Positions 52,059 through 61,954 of a DNA stretch of 64,000 nucleotides are shown one piece after another. The DNA lies in contig NZ_PIZU01000008.1 of NCBI RefSeq assembly GCF_002838065.1, positions 1-64,000 on the forward strand, in the 5' to 3' direction. The translations under genes and the position numbers were made by a program. Position 1 is the stretch's first letter, and every line of letters starts with the position of its first letter. Source of the DNA: Mycobacterium hubeiense (GTDB taxonomy: Bacteria > Actinomycetota > Actinomycetes > Mycobacteriales > Mycobacteriaceae). The notes below the pieces were generated by a model. That model had not been told where the DNA came from, did not search any database, and worked only from the letters and a program-made list of their open reading frames with translations.

Positions 52059-53045
52059 CTAGACGACGAACATGTCTTCTTTCGACCACTGCGGTGCGGC
52101 GATACGCGCGGCCGCGGCGTGTGCCATGTAGGTGAGATGGTCGCTGCCCTCTGGGACCTCCTTGGGAATCATCCCGCTTACCTTCTGGGTCTTGAACACG
52201 GTGCCCGGGGCGAGGTCGAAATGTGGGAATTCGGGTTCGGTGCAGCCCAGGCACGGCATGCCTGCCCGGGTCTTCGACGACTGGCGATTCCACAGGATCC
52301 GGTTACACGGCGAGTGCGTCATCGGGCCGCGGCAGCCGAACTCGTAGAACAGGCAGCCGGTGCGGGTGCCCTCACCGAACGACAGGGTCGACTGCTTGTA
52401 TTCGAAGAATTGCACTCGGGTGCAGCCGGTTTGGGTGAATGTCTTGAAAAATGTCTCGGGCCGGTGCAATTCGTCGAGCGTGATATCGCCGGCACGGCCC
52501 GTGGCCAGCGCGACGATGATCTGGGTGATCCAGTCCGGGTGTGCTGGACAGCCGGGAATGTTGATGACCGGCAAACCCATCTTCGACCGGAAGTCGGGGC
52601 CGAGGAATCCGCCCTTCTTGCGCTTGTGGAACTGCAGGCCCGTCGACGCGGAAGGGTTGGGCTCCGTCGCCGGGATGCCGCCCCAACAGGCACAGTCGCC
52701 GATCGCAACGACGATCTGGGCGGCGGCGCACAGATCGGTGACCCAGTCCTTCATTGGACGGTCTGCGAACATGTCCATGCGTCCAGTGCCGTTCGGTGCC
52801 TCGATCACGGTACCCTCGAAAACGAAGATGTCGAGGGGTCGTTCGCCTCGGGCGCAGTCCCAGAACACCTTCTGCGCGTTGTCGCCGAGTTCGAGGCCCA
52901 GCGACGGATGCCACAACAGGTCCAGCCCGAAGTCGACGATCAGGTCAACAACGTTGGGCTCTTCGGCGTTGAGGAACGACATCGTGTTGCCGCTGCACGC
53001 GCCTCCTTGTAGCCAGAGCACAGATGCCATGAAAACTCCTCTCAA
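52059..53045 (-). CDS. hucS: Group 2a [NiFe] uptake hydrogenase small subunit
   Basis: 328 residues without a twin-arginine signal. The cluster ligands are reduced by one at two sites: the proximal motif is C12-S-G-N15 instead of CxxC, and at the distal site TQTGC stands where group 1 enzymes have VHxxC (Gln for His). With the medial CNRILW...CLGC site this leaves three cysteines per cluster, as in the solved M. smegmatis Huc with three [3Fe-4S] clusters. Other motifs: GDCACWGGIPA, IPGCPAHPDW. Forms the Huc heterodimer with HucL. Confidence 0.97.
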   Translation of the reverse strand: MRGVFMASVLWLQGGACSGNTMSFLNAEEPNVVDLIVDFGLDLLWHPSLGLELGDNAQKVFWDCARGERPLDIFVFEGTVIEAPNGTGRMDMFADRPMKDWVTDLCAAAQIVVAIGDCACWGGIPATEPNPSASTGLQFHKRKKGGFLGPDFRSKMGLPVINIPGCPAHPDWITQIIVALATGRAGDITLDELHRPETFFKTFTQTGCTRVQFFEYKQSTLSFGEGTRTGCLFYEFGCRGPMTHSPCNRILWNRQSSKTRAGMPCLGCTEPEFPHFDLAPGTVFKTQKVSGMIPKEVPEGSDHLTYMAHAAAARIAAPQWSKEDMFVV

Positions 53046-53086
53046 TGAACGCGATTGCGTAGGTTGGTTGTCTCGGTGGGCTGGGG

Positions 53087-53698
53087 TTACGCGGCTGCGT
53101 GCCGGCCGGCACGGCCCTTCTTGGGCGGCTCCGGTGGAGCCAGTCTTCGGCCGAACGCTCGGGCGATCTGGATCATGAAGCCCAAACCGCGTGAAACGTC
53201 AGGGTCTTTCGTTACTCGCATCAGCGCGAAAACTCCCTTGGGCCCACGTGGGTCGTCGGCCGCCGCTTGTTTGCCCTCGAGCACCGCTTCGCCTACCTCG
53301 GCGAGGAGGTCCGCCGTTTGCGGATCGGTCAGCGGCGAATGCAGCAGCCTGTCCAGTGCCGGAGTGGCATCGACGGCAGCGGCCGACAACCGTGTCACGG
53401 TGTCGCTGAGCGCTGCGAGATCGACGCTCGGCCATGGCCGCTGGCCGTTGCCGGACGTCGCAAGTTCCCTGAACTCCGCGACACCGGATGCCAGCGAGTC
53501 ACCGATTACGTCAGCGCGGCGAAGCAGCCCGTCCAGTCCGGCGATGATGGTGGCCAACAGGTCGGCGTGCTCGAGGATCAGCGAAAGCGACGACGCGATC
53601 TGTGGATCGTCGAGCCGCTGAATCAGCTCGTCTCCTGGGGACTCGGCGATGAGCTCGTCCCCGTCAAGGCTTGCGGTGAGCGAAGCGTGTGCAGCCAC
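53087..53698 (-). CDS. hucM: HucM-like DUF1641 protein, first gene of the huc operon
   Basis: 203 residues of the DUF1641 type: helical, with SLSLILEHADLLATIIAGLDGLLRRADVIGDSLA, a central LTDPQTADLLAEVGEAVLEG and the characteristic DPDVSRGLGFMIQIARAFGR near the end, then a basic Pro/Lys tail. In M. smegmatis the gene in this place encodes HucM, the stalk protein that gathers Huc dimers into one large membrane-associated particle. The symbol is assigned by position and length. It lies 41 bp before hucS and starts right at the divergent promoter. Confidence 0.7.
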   Translation of the reverse strand: MAAHASLTASLDGDELIAESPGDELIQRLDDPQIASSLSLILEHADLLATIIAGLDGLLRRADVIGDSLASGVAEFRELATSGNGQRPWPSVDLAALSDTVTRLSAAAVDATPALDRLLHSPLTDPQTADLLAEVGEAVLEGKQAAADDPRGPKGVFALMRVTKDPDVSRGLGFMIQIARAFGRRLAPPEPPKKGRAGRHAAA

Positions 53699-53730
53699 TC
53701 AATCCTCCTACGCCGGTGTGTCGGTGTTCA

Positions 53731-53803
53731 CACAAGGTAGCGATGCACAAGCGTTGGGCCTATCGATTTCGCGCAAAAGCTGTCAGAATTGCGCAGACTT
53801 GTG
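53731..53803. promoter_or_regulatory. Putative operator cluster between hucM and the AraC regulator
   Basis: Three copies of CACAAG occur in the divergent gap: 53731-53736 and 53746-53751 on the plus strand and 53798-53803 inverted (CTTGTG). Between them GCGCAA (53771-53776) and TTGCGC (53789-53794) form an inverted repeat. Repeated half-sites of this kind suit an AraC-family protein encoded next door. Promoters for both hucM and the regulator must lie in this gap. Confidence 0.4.
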
Positions 53804-53903
53804 CGCGTAGAAGCGCTCAAAACGCTCTGGAGACTTGAATGATTGCCGCGAACCCTTCAACAAATCGTCAACAAGCGGTCCTCGGGAAGGCGAGGCTGCG
53901 CTG

Positions 53904-54959
53904 GTGAATCGGCTGGCCAGGCTGGGTTTCATCGACACCCACAACACCGGGAACCCGGTGCGCCGTAAGGTCCGCTCGCGCGGCGTGCCACCGGCGTTGG
54001 CCGACCATGAGATCTTCTACACCGAAAACACTCGCGAGGCGTCTACGATGATCGGTCAGGCGCTGGCGCCAGCCCGAATCACGTTGAACGAGAACGGATC
54101 CGGCTTCGCGGCCACCATGCATGGTGTGCGACTGCGCAACATCAGCATGTTGTATCTGGACCTGCACGTTCGGGCGACTCTGGAGATCCCGCGTCTGGGA
54201 AGGTATTTCGGTGTGCACATGCCGATGAACGGGACCGCACAATGCCACCACAACGGCCACGATTTCGAGGCGAACACGATCCGGGCGCTGGTGACCAGCC
54301 CGGGCGCCGCATTGACAATGCACTTCGACGACGACTCCCCGCAGCTGCTATTCCGCATCGAAGAAAAATCCCTGGTGGAATACCTGACCCGGCTGCGCGG
54401 CCGGCGTCTGTCGCGGCAACTGGTGTTCCATCCCGAATTCGACCTGACAAGCGACGTGGCGGTGCGTTGGCACGCCGCGGTGCAGTTGCTGCACACCGAG
54501 GTCTTCCACACCGGATCGCTGGTGCAGCGCGGTCACGGCATCAGCGGGATCGAGGAGCTGCTGATGAACAGCCTGCTGCACATCCAGCCCTCCAACTACC
54601 ATGACGAGTTCGTTCGCCCGGTCGAAAATCCCGTCCGGCCGGTGGTTCAGGACGCCATGGACTACATCGACAAGCACCTCGGCGAGCCGATCACCATGGA
54701 GTCGATCGCCCGTAACGTGCACATGAGTGTGCGGTCCATCCAGCAGGGGTTCCGCGAGGAGCTGGGGGTGTCGCCGATGACGTACGTGCGGGACCGGCGG
54801 CTGGAGCGGGTGCACGAAGAACTCGCCGATGCGCTGCCGAGTGACGGGGTAACGGTGACCGACGTCGCCACCCGATGGGGGTTCCGCCATCTCGGCAGCT
54901 TCGCGGTCGAGTACCGCAAGAGGTGGGGGGTTACCCCGTCGGAAACGTTGCGGCGGTAG
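53904..54959 (+). CDS. AraC-family transcriptional regulator divergent from huc
   Basis: About 351 residues. The N-terminal part is an AraC-binding-like (cupin) effector domain (RNISMLYLDLHVRATLEIPRLGRYFGVHMPMNG, ALTMHFDDDSPQLLFRIEE); the last 100 residues contain two helix-turn-helix units (ITMESIARNVHMSVRSIQQGFREELGVSPMTYVRDRRLERVHEEL and VTVTDVATRWGFRHLGSFAVEYRKRWGVTPSETLR). It faces away from hucM across a short shared promoter gap and toward hypA, so it may control huc, hyp and cbb genes. Start: GTG of VNRLARLGF; an upstream TTG (53835) keeps the frame open but has a badly spaced ribosome site. Effector unknown. Confidence 0.82.
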   Translation: MNRLARLGFIDTHNTGNPVRRKVRSRGVPPALADHEIFYTENTREASTMIGQALAPARITLNENGSGFAATMHGVRLRNISMLYLDLHVRATLEIPRLGRYFGVHMPMNGTAQCHHNGHDFEANTIRALVTSPGAALTMHFDDDSPQLLFRIEEKSLVEYLTRLRGRRLSRQLVFHPEFDLTSDVAVRWHAAVQLLHTEVFHTGSLVQRGHGISGIEELLMNSLLHIQPSNYHDEFVRPVENPVRPVVQDAMDYIDKHLGEPITMESIARNVHMSVRSIQQGFREELGVSPMTYVRDRRLERVHEELADALPSDGVTVTDVATRWGFRHLGSFAVEYRKRWGVTPSETLRR

Positions 54960-55005
54960 CGCGGCGATGGATGTATGGTCGTCGTCTGACTCGAGGAGGC
55001 CAGCG

Positions 55006-55344
55006 ATGCATGAACTGTCGATCTGCAGCTCGATGATCGGCATCGTGCGAAAACACGCGGCCGGCAGGGAGGTTCGCACCGTGAACATCCGGATCGGGGC
55101 GATGCGTCAGATCGTTCCGGACACCCTGGCCTACTGCTGGTCGTTGGTCACCGAAAGCTCCGAGCTGGCAGGTACCGAGTTACAGGTGGAACGTATCCCG
55201 GCCAAGATCCGGTGCACTGGCTGCGGTCGCGAGCAGGTGCTCGACGCGCTGGCCATGGCGTGCGAGTCCTGCCCCGGATGCACCGTCGATCTCATCGAAG
55301 GCGACGAATTCCTCATCACTTCACTCGAGTTGGCAGAGGTGTGA
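55006..55344 (+). CDS. hypA: Hydrogenase/urease nickel insertion protein HypA
   Basis: 112 residues. MHE at the N terminus is the nickel site (His2). The zinc site is CTGC and CPGC in the C-terminal half (KIRCTGCGREQVLD, CESCPGCTVDLIEGDEFLI). Delivers nickel to the large subunits with HypB. Good ribosome-binding site GAGGAGG. This is the only hypA in the window, so it presumably serves both Huc and Hhy. 46 bp after the AraC gene and 4 bp before hypB. Confidence 0.95.
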   Translation: MHELSICSSMIGIVRKHAAGREVRTVNIRIGAMRQIVPDTLAYCWSLVTESSELAGTELQVERIPAKIRCTGCGREQVLDALAMACESCPGCTVDLIEGDEFLITSLELAEV

Positions 55345-55348
55345 CGAC

Positions 55349-56158
55349 ATGGGCAGATTCCATCGACACGATGACGGTCACCACCATCACGATGGGCACG
55401 ACCACGACCACCCGAATCACCATGACGAACCCGTCACGGCGGATGGGCACGGAGATCACTCCGGTTACGCGACGGGGTCAGAGCGTGTCGTCGTGCTTGA
55501 GCGGATATTCGACGAGAACGATCAGACCGCTGCGGCCAACCGCCGCGACTTCGACGATGCGGCCCTGACGGCAGTCAACCTGATGTCCTCGCCCGGGGCA
55601 GGCAAGACCACGATGCTTCGGGAAACGCTGCGGCGACTCCAGGACAGGCTGCGCATCGGGATCATCGAAGGTGATATCGAGACCAGCATCGACGCGGACC
55701 GTCTGCGCGGCTTCGGCGCGGCCATCTCACTGATCAACACCGCCAACGGATTCGGCGGCGAATGCCACCTCGACGCGCCGATGGTGCGCTCCGCTCTTCC
55801 CCGGCTACCCCTGGACGACCTGGACCTGCTCATCATCGAGAATGTCGGAAACTTGGTGTGCCCAGCCGAGTTCGACGTCGGCGCGCACGCCCGCGCCATG
55901 GTCTACTCGGTCACGGAGGGCGAGGAAAAGCCTCTCAAGTATCCGGTGATGTTCCGATCTGTCGATCTGGTGCTGGTGAACAAGGTGGATTTGATTCCGC
56001 ATCTCGACTACGACCTCTCGCTGTTCTATGCCAACCTGAACGCGGTGAATCCCGGTGTGGCGGTGATCGAGACAAGCGCACGAACCGGTGTCGGGATCGA
56101 CCAATGGTGTGACTGGCTCTGCGACTTGCGCCGGTCCTTCGATCGACCGCCCGACTAA
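55349..56158 (+). CDS. hypB: Hydrogenase nickel incorporation GTPase HypB
   Basis: 269 residues. A histidine-rich N terminus (HRHDDGHHHHDGHDHDHPNHHDE, residues 5-27) can store nickel. The GTPase part has SSPGAGKTT (Walker A, about 84-92), EGDIETSIDADR, and NKVDL for guanine specificity; IENVGNLVCPAEFDVG is the HypB signature with the metal-binding Cys. Single copy in the window, coupled to hypA. The His tail, found in organisms that lack a separate nickel store, fits with the nickel permease downstream. Confidence 0.96.
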   Translation: MGRFHRHDDGHHHHDGHDHDHPNHHDEPVTADGHGDHSGYATGSERVVVLERIFDENDQTAAANRRDFDDAALTAVNLMSSPGAGKTTMLRETLRRLQDRLRIGIIEGDIETSIDADRLRGFGAAISLINTANGFGGECHLDAPMVRSALPRLPLDDLDLLIIENVGNLVCPAEFDVGAHARAMVYSVTEGEEKPLKYPVMFRSVDLVLVNKVDLIPHLDYDLSLFYANLNAVNPGVAVIETSARTGVGIDQWCDWLCDLRRSFDRPPD

Positions 56159-56233
56159 TGGACTGATCGAGCCACCCGAATCCCCACCCAGGCGGGGGAT
56201 GGCCGGCCGGTATGGCCTGGACATTCTTTACCC

Positions 56234-57307
56234 ATGCTCACCGATCGCACCACCCTGGTGCAATTTCTGATCGAGGAACGCCGGCGCCACCCCGGCGCGT
56301 CCGGGGATCTCAATGGTTTGATCCTCGATGTCGCATTGGCCTGCAAGGCGATCTCCAACCGGGTGGCTGTAGGCGCGCTGGGCGGAGTCCTCGGTTCGGC
56401 CGACCACACCAACATCCAGGGTGAAGTGCAGCAGAAGCTCGACCTGTTGGCCAACGACTACTTCCTGCGTGCCACCGAGTGGAGTGGTTACGTCGCCGGG
56501 ATGGTATCCGAGGAACTCGACGAGCCCTATTTGTTGCCCTCCCAGTACCCAAGAGGTAAGTACCTGTTGGTGTTCGACCCGTTGGACGGATCGTCGAACA
56601 TCGACGTCAACGTGTCGGTGGGGAGCATCTTTTCCATCCTGCGAGCCCCGCAGGCTGCGTCCGACCCGGACCCGGAAGATTTCCTGCAGCCCGGCAGCCA
56701 GCAGGTCTGCGCCGGCTATGCGATCTACGGCCCGTCGACGATGCTGGTGCTGTCGGTGGGGACCGGGGTGCATGCGTTCACCCTCGATCCGAATCTCGGC
56801 GAGTTCGTTCTGACCCGCGAGTCGATCCAAATACCGCCCACAACAAAAGAATTCGCGATCAATGCCTCGAATCAGCGGTTCTGGGAGCCTGCGGTGCAAC
56901 GCTACGTCCAGGAGTGCCTCGCGGGCCGATCGGGGCCACGGCAGAAGGACTTCAACATGCGCTGGGTCGCGTCGCTCGTGGCGGAGGCGCACCGGATCCT
57001 CACCCGCGGCGGGGTTTTCCTCTATCCGCGTGACTCTCGTGAACCGATCAAGCCGGGGCGGCTCCGGCTGCTGTACGAGGCCAATCCGGTGGCGTTCTTG
57101 ATCGAGCAGGCAGGCGGCGCGGCCAGCACCGGACGGCAGCGCATGCTCGACGTTGTTCCAAGTGATGTGCACCAACGCATCTCATTCGTCTTCGGAGCCC
57201 GTGAGGAGGTGGCACGTATCGAGGATTACCACAGCGAAACCTATGAGCTGGCCTCCACGCTGCCGCTGTACGGCACGCGCGGCCTGTTCCGCACTCCGGT
57301 GGGTTAA
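56234..57307 (+). CDS. fbp: Class I fructose-1,6-bisphosphatase
   Basis: 357 residues. Hydrolyses fructose-1,6-bisphosphate in the Calvin cycle and gluconeogenesis. The metal motif [32 protein letters not shown]-type acidic site and [32 protein letters not shown] substrate-binding end identify class I. Mycobacteria normally use a class II enzyme (GlpX), so this extra class I copy beside phosphoribulokinase points to autotrophy. Starts 75 bp after hypB, on the same strand, probably in one transcript. Confidence 0.95.
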   Translation: MLTDRTTLVQFLIEERRRHPGASGDLNGLILDVALACKAISNRVAVGALGGVLGSADHTNIQGEVQQKLDLLANDYFLRATEWSGYVAGMVSEELDEPYLLPSQYPRGKYLLVFDPLDGSSNIDVNVSVGSIFSILRAPQAASDPDPEDFLQPGSQQVCAGYAIYGPSTMLVLSVGTGVHAFTLDPNLGEFVLTRESIQIPPTTKEFAINASNQRFWEPAVQRYVQECLAGRSGPRQKDFNMRWVASLVAEAHRILTRGGVFLYPRDSREPIKPGRLRLLYEANPVAFLIEQAGGAASTGRQRMLDVVPSDVHQRISFVFGAREEVARIEDYHSETYELASTLPLYGTRGLFRTPVG

Positions 57308-57313
57308 GCGTTC

Positions 57314-58213
57314 ATGTCACGCAAACATCCCATCGTTTCGGTCACGGGTTCCTCAGGTGCCGGCACGACATCAGTGATGCGCACATTCCAACAGATCTTT
57401 CGTCGCGAAGGTGTCAACGTTGCCTATGTCGAGGGCGACAGCTTTCACCGCTTCGACCGGAGCGAAATGAAGGCGGCGATTACTGACGCCCACGCCCGTG
57501 GTGATCACACGTTCAGCCATTTCGGTCCGGAGGCAAATCTTTTCGAGGATCTCGAAGAGCTGTTCCGCACCTACAGCGAAACCGGCAGCGGAAAGTTTCG
57601 CAAGTACCTACATGACCAAGAGGAAGCCAAGCCGTATGGCCAGGAACCGGGTACCTTCACGCCGTGGGAGGAGTTGCCGGCCGACACCGACATGCTGTTC
57701 TACGAAGGCCTGCACGGCGCAGTCGTGACCGACACCGTCAACATTGCTCGCCACGCGGACCTGCGGATCGGGGTGGTCCCTGTCATCAACCTGGAGTGGA
57801 TTCAGAAGCTGCACCGCGACAAGGTCGTTCGGGGATACACGTCGGAGGCGGTCACCGACACGATTCTGCGGAGAATGCCGGACTACGTGAACTACATATG
57901 CCCGCAATTCTCCAACACCGATGTCAACTTCCAGCGTGTTCCGGTCGTCGATACGTCAAACCCCTTCATAGCCAGGACCATTCCGACCGCGGACGAATCT
58001 ATGCTGATCATCAGATTCCGCGATCCCCATGGCATCGACTTTCCCTATCTGCTGGCGATGCTCCATGATTCGTTCATGTCGCGGCCGAACACGATTGTGT
58101 GTCCGGGCGGCAAGATGGATCTCGCGATGCAGCTCATCTTCACCCCGATGATCCTGCGGCTGGTGGACCGGCGCAACGCCGAACTCCGCAACGCCGACCT
58201 GGTCAGCAGCTGA
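57314..58213 (+). CDS. prk: Phosphoribulokinase
   Basis: 299 residues, proteobacterial-type (short) PRK. It phosphorylates ribulose 5-phosphate to ribulose 1,5-bisphosphate, the RuBisCO substrate. P-loop GSSGAGTTSVMRTF, VEGDSFHRFDRSEMKAAI, the active-site HFGPEANLFEDLEELF and FYEGLHGAVV are present. Only 6 bp after fbp, so they form one operon. No non-Calvin role is known for this enzyme, hence strong evidence for carbon fixation. Confidence 0.97.
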   Translation: MSRKHPIVSVTGSSGAGTTSVMRTFQQIFRREGVNVAYVEGDSFHRFDRSEMKAAITDAHARGDHTFSHFGPEANLFEDLEELFRTYSETGSGKFRKYLHDQEEAKPYGQEPGTFTPWEELPADTDMLFYEGLHGAVVTDTVNIARHADLRIGVVPVINLEWIQKLHRDKVVRGYTSEAVTDTILRRMPDYVNYICPQFSNTDVNFQRVPVVDTSNPFIARTIPTADESMLIIRFRDPHGIDFPYLLAMLHDSFMSRPNTIVCPGGKMDLAMQLIFTPMILRLVDRRNAELRNADLVSS

Positions 58214-58228
58214 TCAACCGCAAGCGCA

Positions 58229-59308
58229 GTGAAATCGTCCTTGCGAACATGGTTGTCCGCGAAGGAGTGGGCACACGTAGGGTGCATCGCCGGCACGATC
58301 ATCGCGTTGCATCTCGTGGGGTGGATCACGCTGGTGGTGTTCGTCGCGCCACAACAGCTCACCGTCGGAGATCGAGCGTTGGGCGTCGGCGTAGGGCTCA
58401 CCGCATACATGCTCGGGCTGCGCCACGCGTTCGACGCCGATCACATTGCCGCCATAGACAACATCACCCGCAAGTTGATGAGCGATGGCCAGCGTCCGAT
58501 GGGCGTGGGCTTCTTTTTCTCTCTTGGTCATTCGACGGTGGTGTTCGGCCTGGCGTTGCTGCTGTCGGTCGGAGTCCAAGCAGTCATCGGCCCCGTCGTC
58601 GACGATTCTTCGGCGGTCCACCACTACACCGGTTTGATCGGGACCACCGTCTCGGGGGTGTTCCTCTATGTGATCGCCAGTATCAACTTGGTGGTTCTGT
58701 TCGGAATCGTGCGAATATTCCGCGGAATGCGGCGCGGCGCCTTCCAAGACAGTGAGCTGGAGCAGCAGCTGAATAGCCGGGGGTTGATGAACCGCGTCCT
58801 TTACCGGTTCACCGGATCCATCCGGAGTTCATGGCAGATGTACCCGCTCGGAGTGCTGTTTGGACTCGGCTTCGACACGGCCACCGAGGTTGCACTACTG
58901 GTGCTTGCCGGCACGAGCGCCATCGCCGGGCTGCCGTGGTATGCAATCCTGTGTCTGCCAGTCTTGTTCGCGGCGGGTATGAGTCTGCTGGACACCATTG
59001 ACGGCTCATTCATGAACTTCGCGTACGGCTGGGCATTCTCTCAACCAGTTCGCAAGGTGTATTACAACATCACCATCACCGCGTTGTCGGCGGCGATCGC
59101 GCTAATCGTCGGCAGCGTCGAACTGTTGGGGTTGCTGGCTGATCAGCTAGGTTGGACCGGCCGCTTCTGGCTTTGGCTCGGCGACATCGACTTGAACGCC
59201 GTCGGCTATGTTATCGTCGGGGTGTTCATCGCGACATGGATTGTGGCGCTGCTGATCTGGCGCTTTGGACGGATTGAAGAACGGTGGAGCCAGGCGGTCG
59301 AGGACTAG
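58229..59308 (+). CDS. NiCoT-family nickel/cobalt permease
   Basis: 359 residues with eight membrane helices. The helix-II signature HAFDADHIAAID of the HoxN/NixA family is at about 70, with LGHSTVVFGLALLL and LGFDTATEVALL as the other conserved segments. Imports Ni2+ with high affinity. It lies 15 bp after prk and in one run with hypA-hypB, matching a nickel supply for the two hydrogenases. GTG start. Nickel rather than cobalt is inferred from context. Confidence 0.93.
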   Translation: MKSSLRTWLSAKEWAHVGCIAGTIIALHLVGWITLVVFVAPQQLTVGDRALGVGVGLTAYMLGLRHAFDADHIAAIDNITRKLMSDGQRPMGVGFFFSLGHSTVVFGLALLLSVGVQAVIGPVVDDSSAVHHYTGLIGTTVSGVFLYVIASINLVVLFGIVRIFRGMRRGAFQDSELEQQLNSRGLMNRVLYRFTGSIRSSWQMYPLGVLFGLGFDTATEVALLVLAGTSAIAGLPWYAILCLPVLFAAGMSLLDTIDGSFMNFAYGWAFSQPVRKVYYNITITALSAAIALIVGSVELLGLLADQLGWTGRFWLWLGDIDLNAVGYVIVGVFIATWIVALLIWRFGRIEERWSQAVED

Positions 59309-59315
59309 CCGGCAT

Positions 59316-59912
59316 TCACCGGGACAGCGAACGGACGACGATTTCAGTGGCGAGCTGAGCGATGAAGTGCCGGGATCGTCGTGGACCAGCGAGCTCGGCG
59401 AGTCGGAACTCCCCGTGGACATATCGCTTACTCTCGCAGGCAACGGCATGCGCAGCTCGCGTGCTCACCAGCGCGGTGGCGTCGGCTTGTACCGCCGGGC
59501 AATGTCGGTCGCGGACCACACCGTCGATGTCGGGCGCCCGTGGGTGGCCGCAGTCGATCACGACCAGGCCGGTGAACCGTTCCTGTTGGGACGCGGCAAG
59601 ATTCCATGCGAGTTCACCGCCGGTCCGATCGCCCACGAGCAAGCCGCCTGGGATTTTCAGCTGGTCGAGAATGCCGACCACCGACTTCGCGGTCAGCCTC
59701 GGATCCGCCGGAATCACAAGCGTCCGAAGCATTGCCACGTGTAGACGCTCGCGGACGATGTCGTACGCGTCCGTCTTGCGGTGGGTCTCCTCGAACATGA
59801 TGACAACACGCCCGTTGTCCGGACCGGACAGTTCGACGGGGACACCGAATCCGTCGATGGTGTCAACGTGACGCATCCGTTCGCGGTTATTGGGCAGGGT
59901 TGCCGTGATCAT
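59316..59912 (-). CDS. Alpha/beta-hydrolase-like protein lacking the nucleophile, behind cbbS
   Basis: 198 residues, shorter than usual hydrolases (about 270). The fold is recognisable ([75 protein letters not shown]), but the nucleophile elbow that should be G-x-S-x-G reads G-D-R-T-G, so the catalytic serine is missing. It is the third gene of the cbbL-cbbS operon, overlapping cbbS by 4 bp, and ends 7 bp from the convergent nickel-permease gene. Probably a non-enzymatic partner of RuBisCO; function unknown. Confidence 0.7.
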   Translation of the reverse strand: MITATLPNNRERMRHVDTIDGFGVPVELSGPDNGRVVIMFEETHRKTDAYDIVRERLHVAMLRTLVIPADPRLTAKSVVGILDQLKIPGGLLVGDRTGGELAWNLAASQQERFTGLVVIDCGHPRAPDIDGVVRDRHCPAVQADATALVSTRAAHAVACESKRYVHGEFRLAELAGPRRSRHFIAQLATEIVVRSLSR

Positions 59913-60334
59913 GGTGATCCGTACCGATGCCCGTGCGGCTGTTGGGTGGCATAGGCGAAGGTGGTGTAGCCGATGCGCCGATCGGATCCCTCTGTGCGGT
60001 CAAGCCGGAAGCCTGGTTCGTCGGCCGGGCGTTGCACGATGAAGGAGAATGCCGTGGTTTGGCGCCCGAGGCGGGCGTCGTACGCGTTGAGCCGGATGTA
60101 CGCCGACGGATAGGCACTGCGGCAGGCGTTGACCTCCAACAGGACACCGGCCGCGTCCTTGAGGTCGAACATGGGCAGGCCCCACATTTCCCAGTACACG
60201 TTGCGGGGATGAGGATCGTCGGTGAATTCCACCGACAGCGGCCAGTTGTTGTCCAGTGCGTAGTTGATCTGGGCGGTGATCTCTTCGTCGGTGAAGTCCG
60301 GCAGATATGAGAAGGTGCCCTGGGTGATTCGCAT
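59909..60334 (-). CDS. cbbS: RuBisCO small subunit
   Basis: 141 residues. [58 protein letters not shown] is split here by recognisable short blocks: [42 protein letters not shown] and YIRLNAYDA. The long C-terminal tail ([24 protein letters not shown]) is as in form IC small subunits. It caps the large-subunit octamer. Starts 19 bp after cbbL. Confidence 0.96.
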   Translation of the reverse strand: MRITQGTFSYLPDFTDEEITAQINYALDNNWPLSVEFTDDPHPRNVYWEMWGLPMFDLKDAAGVLLEVNACRSAYPSAYIRLNAYDARLGRQTTAFSFIVQRPADEPGFRLDRTEGSDRRIGYTTFAYATQQPHGHRYGSP

Positions 60335-60353
60335 GCGTAGTCTCCGGTCTTGC

Positions 60354-61805
<1,452 letters not shown>

Positions 61806-61808
61806 TTA

Positions 61809-61836
61809 TCAACATGTCTATTGAGAATCTGCCAAT
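61809..61836. promoter_or_regulatory. Possible LysR/CbbR-type operator between cbbL and the aldolase gene
   Basis: Two overlapping dyads, TCAA-N8-TTGA (61809-61824) and ATTG-N9-CAAT (61820-61836), lie 25-50 bp upstream of cbbL in an AT-rich part of the divergent gap. The second contains a T-N11-A core typical of LysR-family sites such as those bound by CbbR. No cbbR gene is in the window. Confidence 0.35.
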
Positions 61837-61954
61837 AATGCTGAAGTAATTAGTTCATGGATTCACCCCGCGCATCCACCACGTAGGTGAGGTCGAAAGC
61901 CGGTCGACGTGGATTACTTGCGTTCGATAACCACGCACCGAAGGGCACAACCAA

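Noticed and set aside
23084-53698. HypX or a hydrogen-sensing regulatory hydrogenase/HoxJ-HoxA pair
   Set aside because: No such sequences are seen; both large subunits are group 1h and 2a uptake types, and no histidine kinase is encoded.
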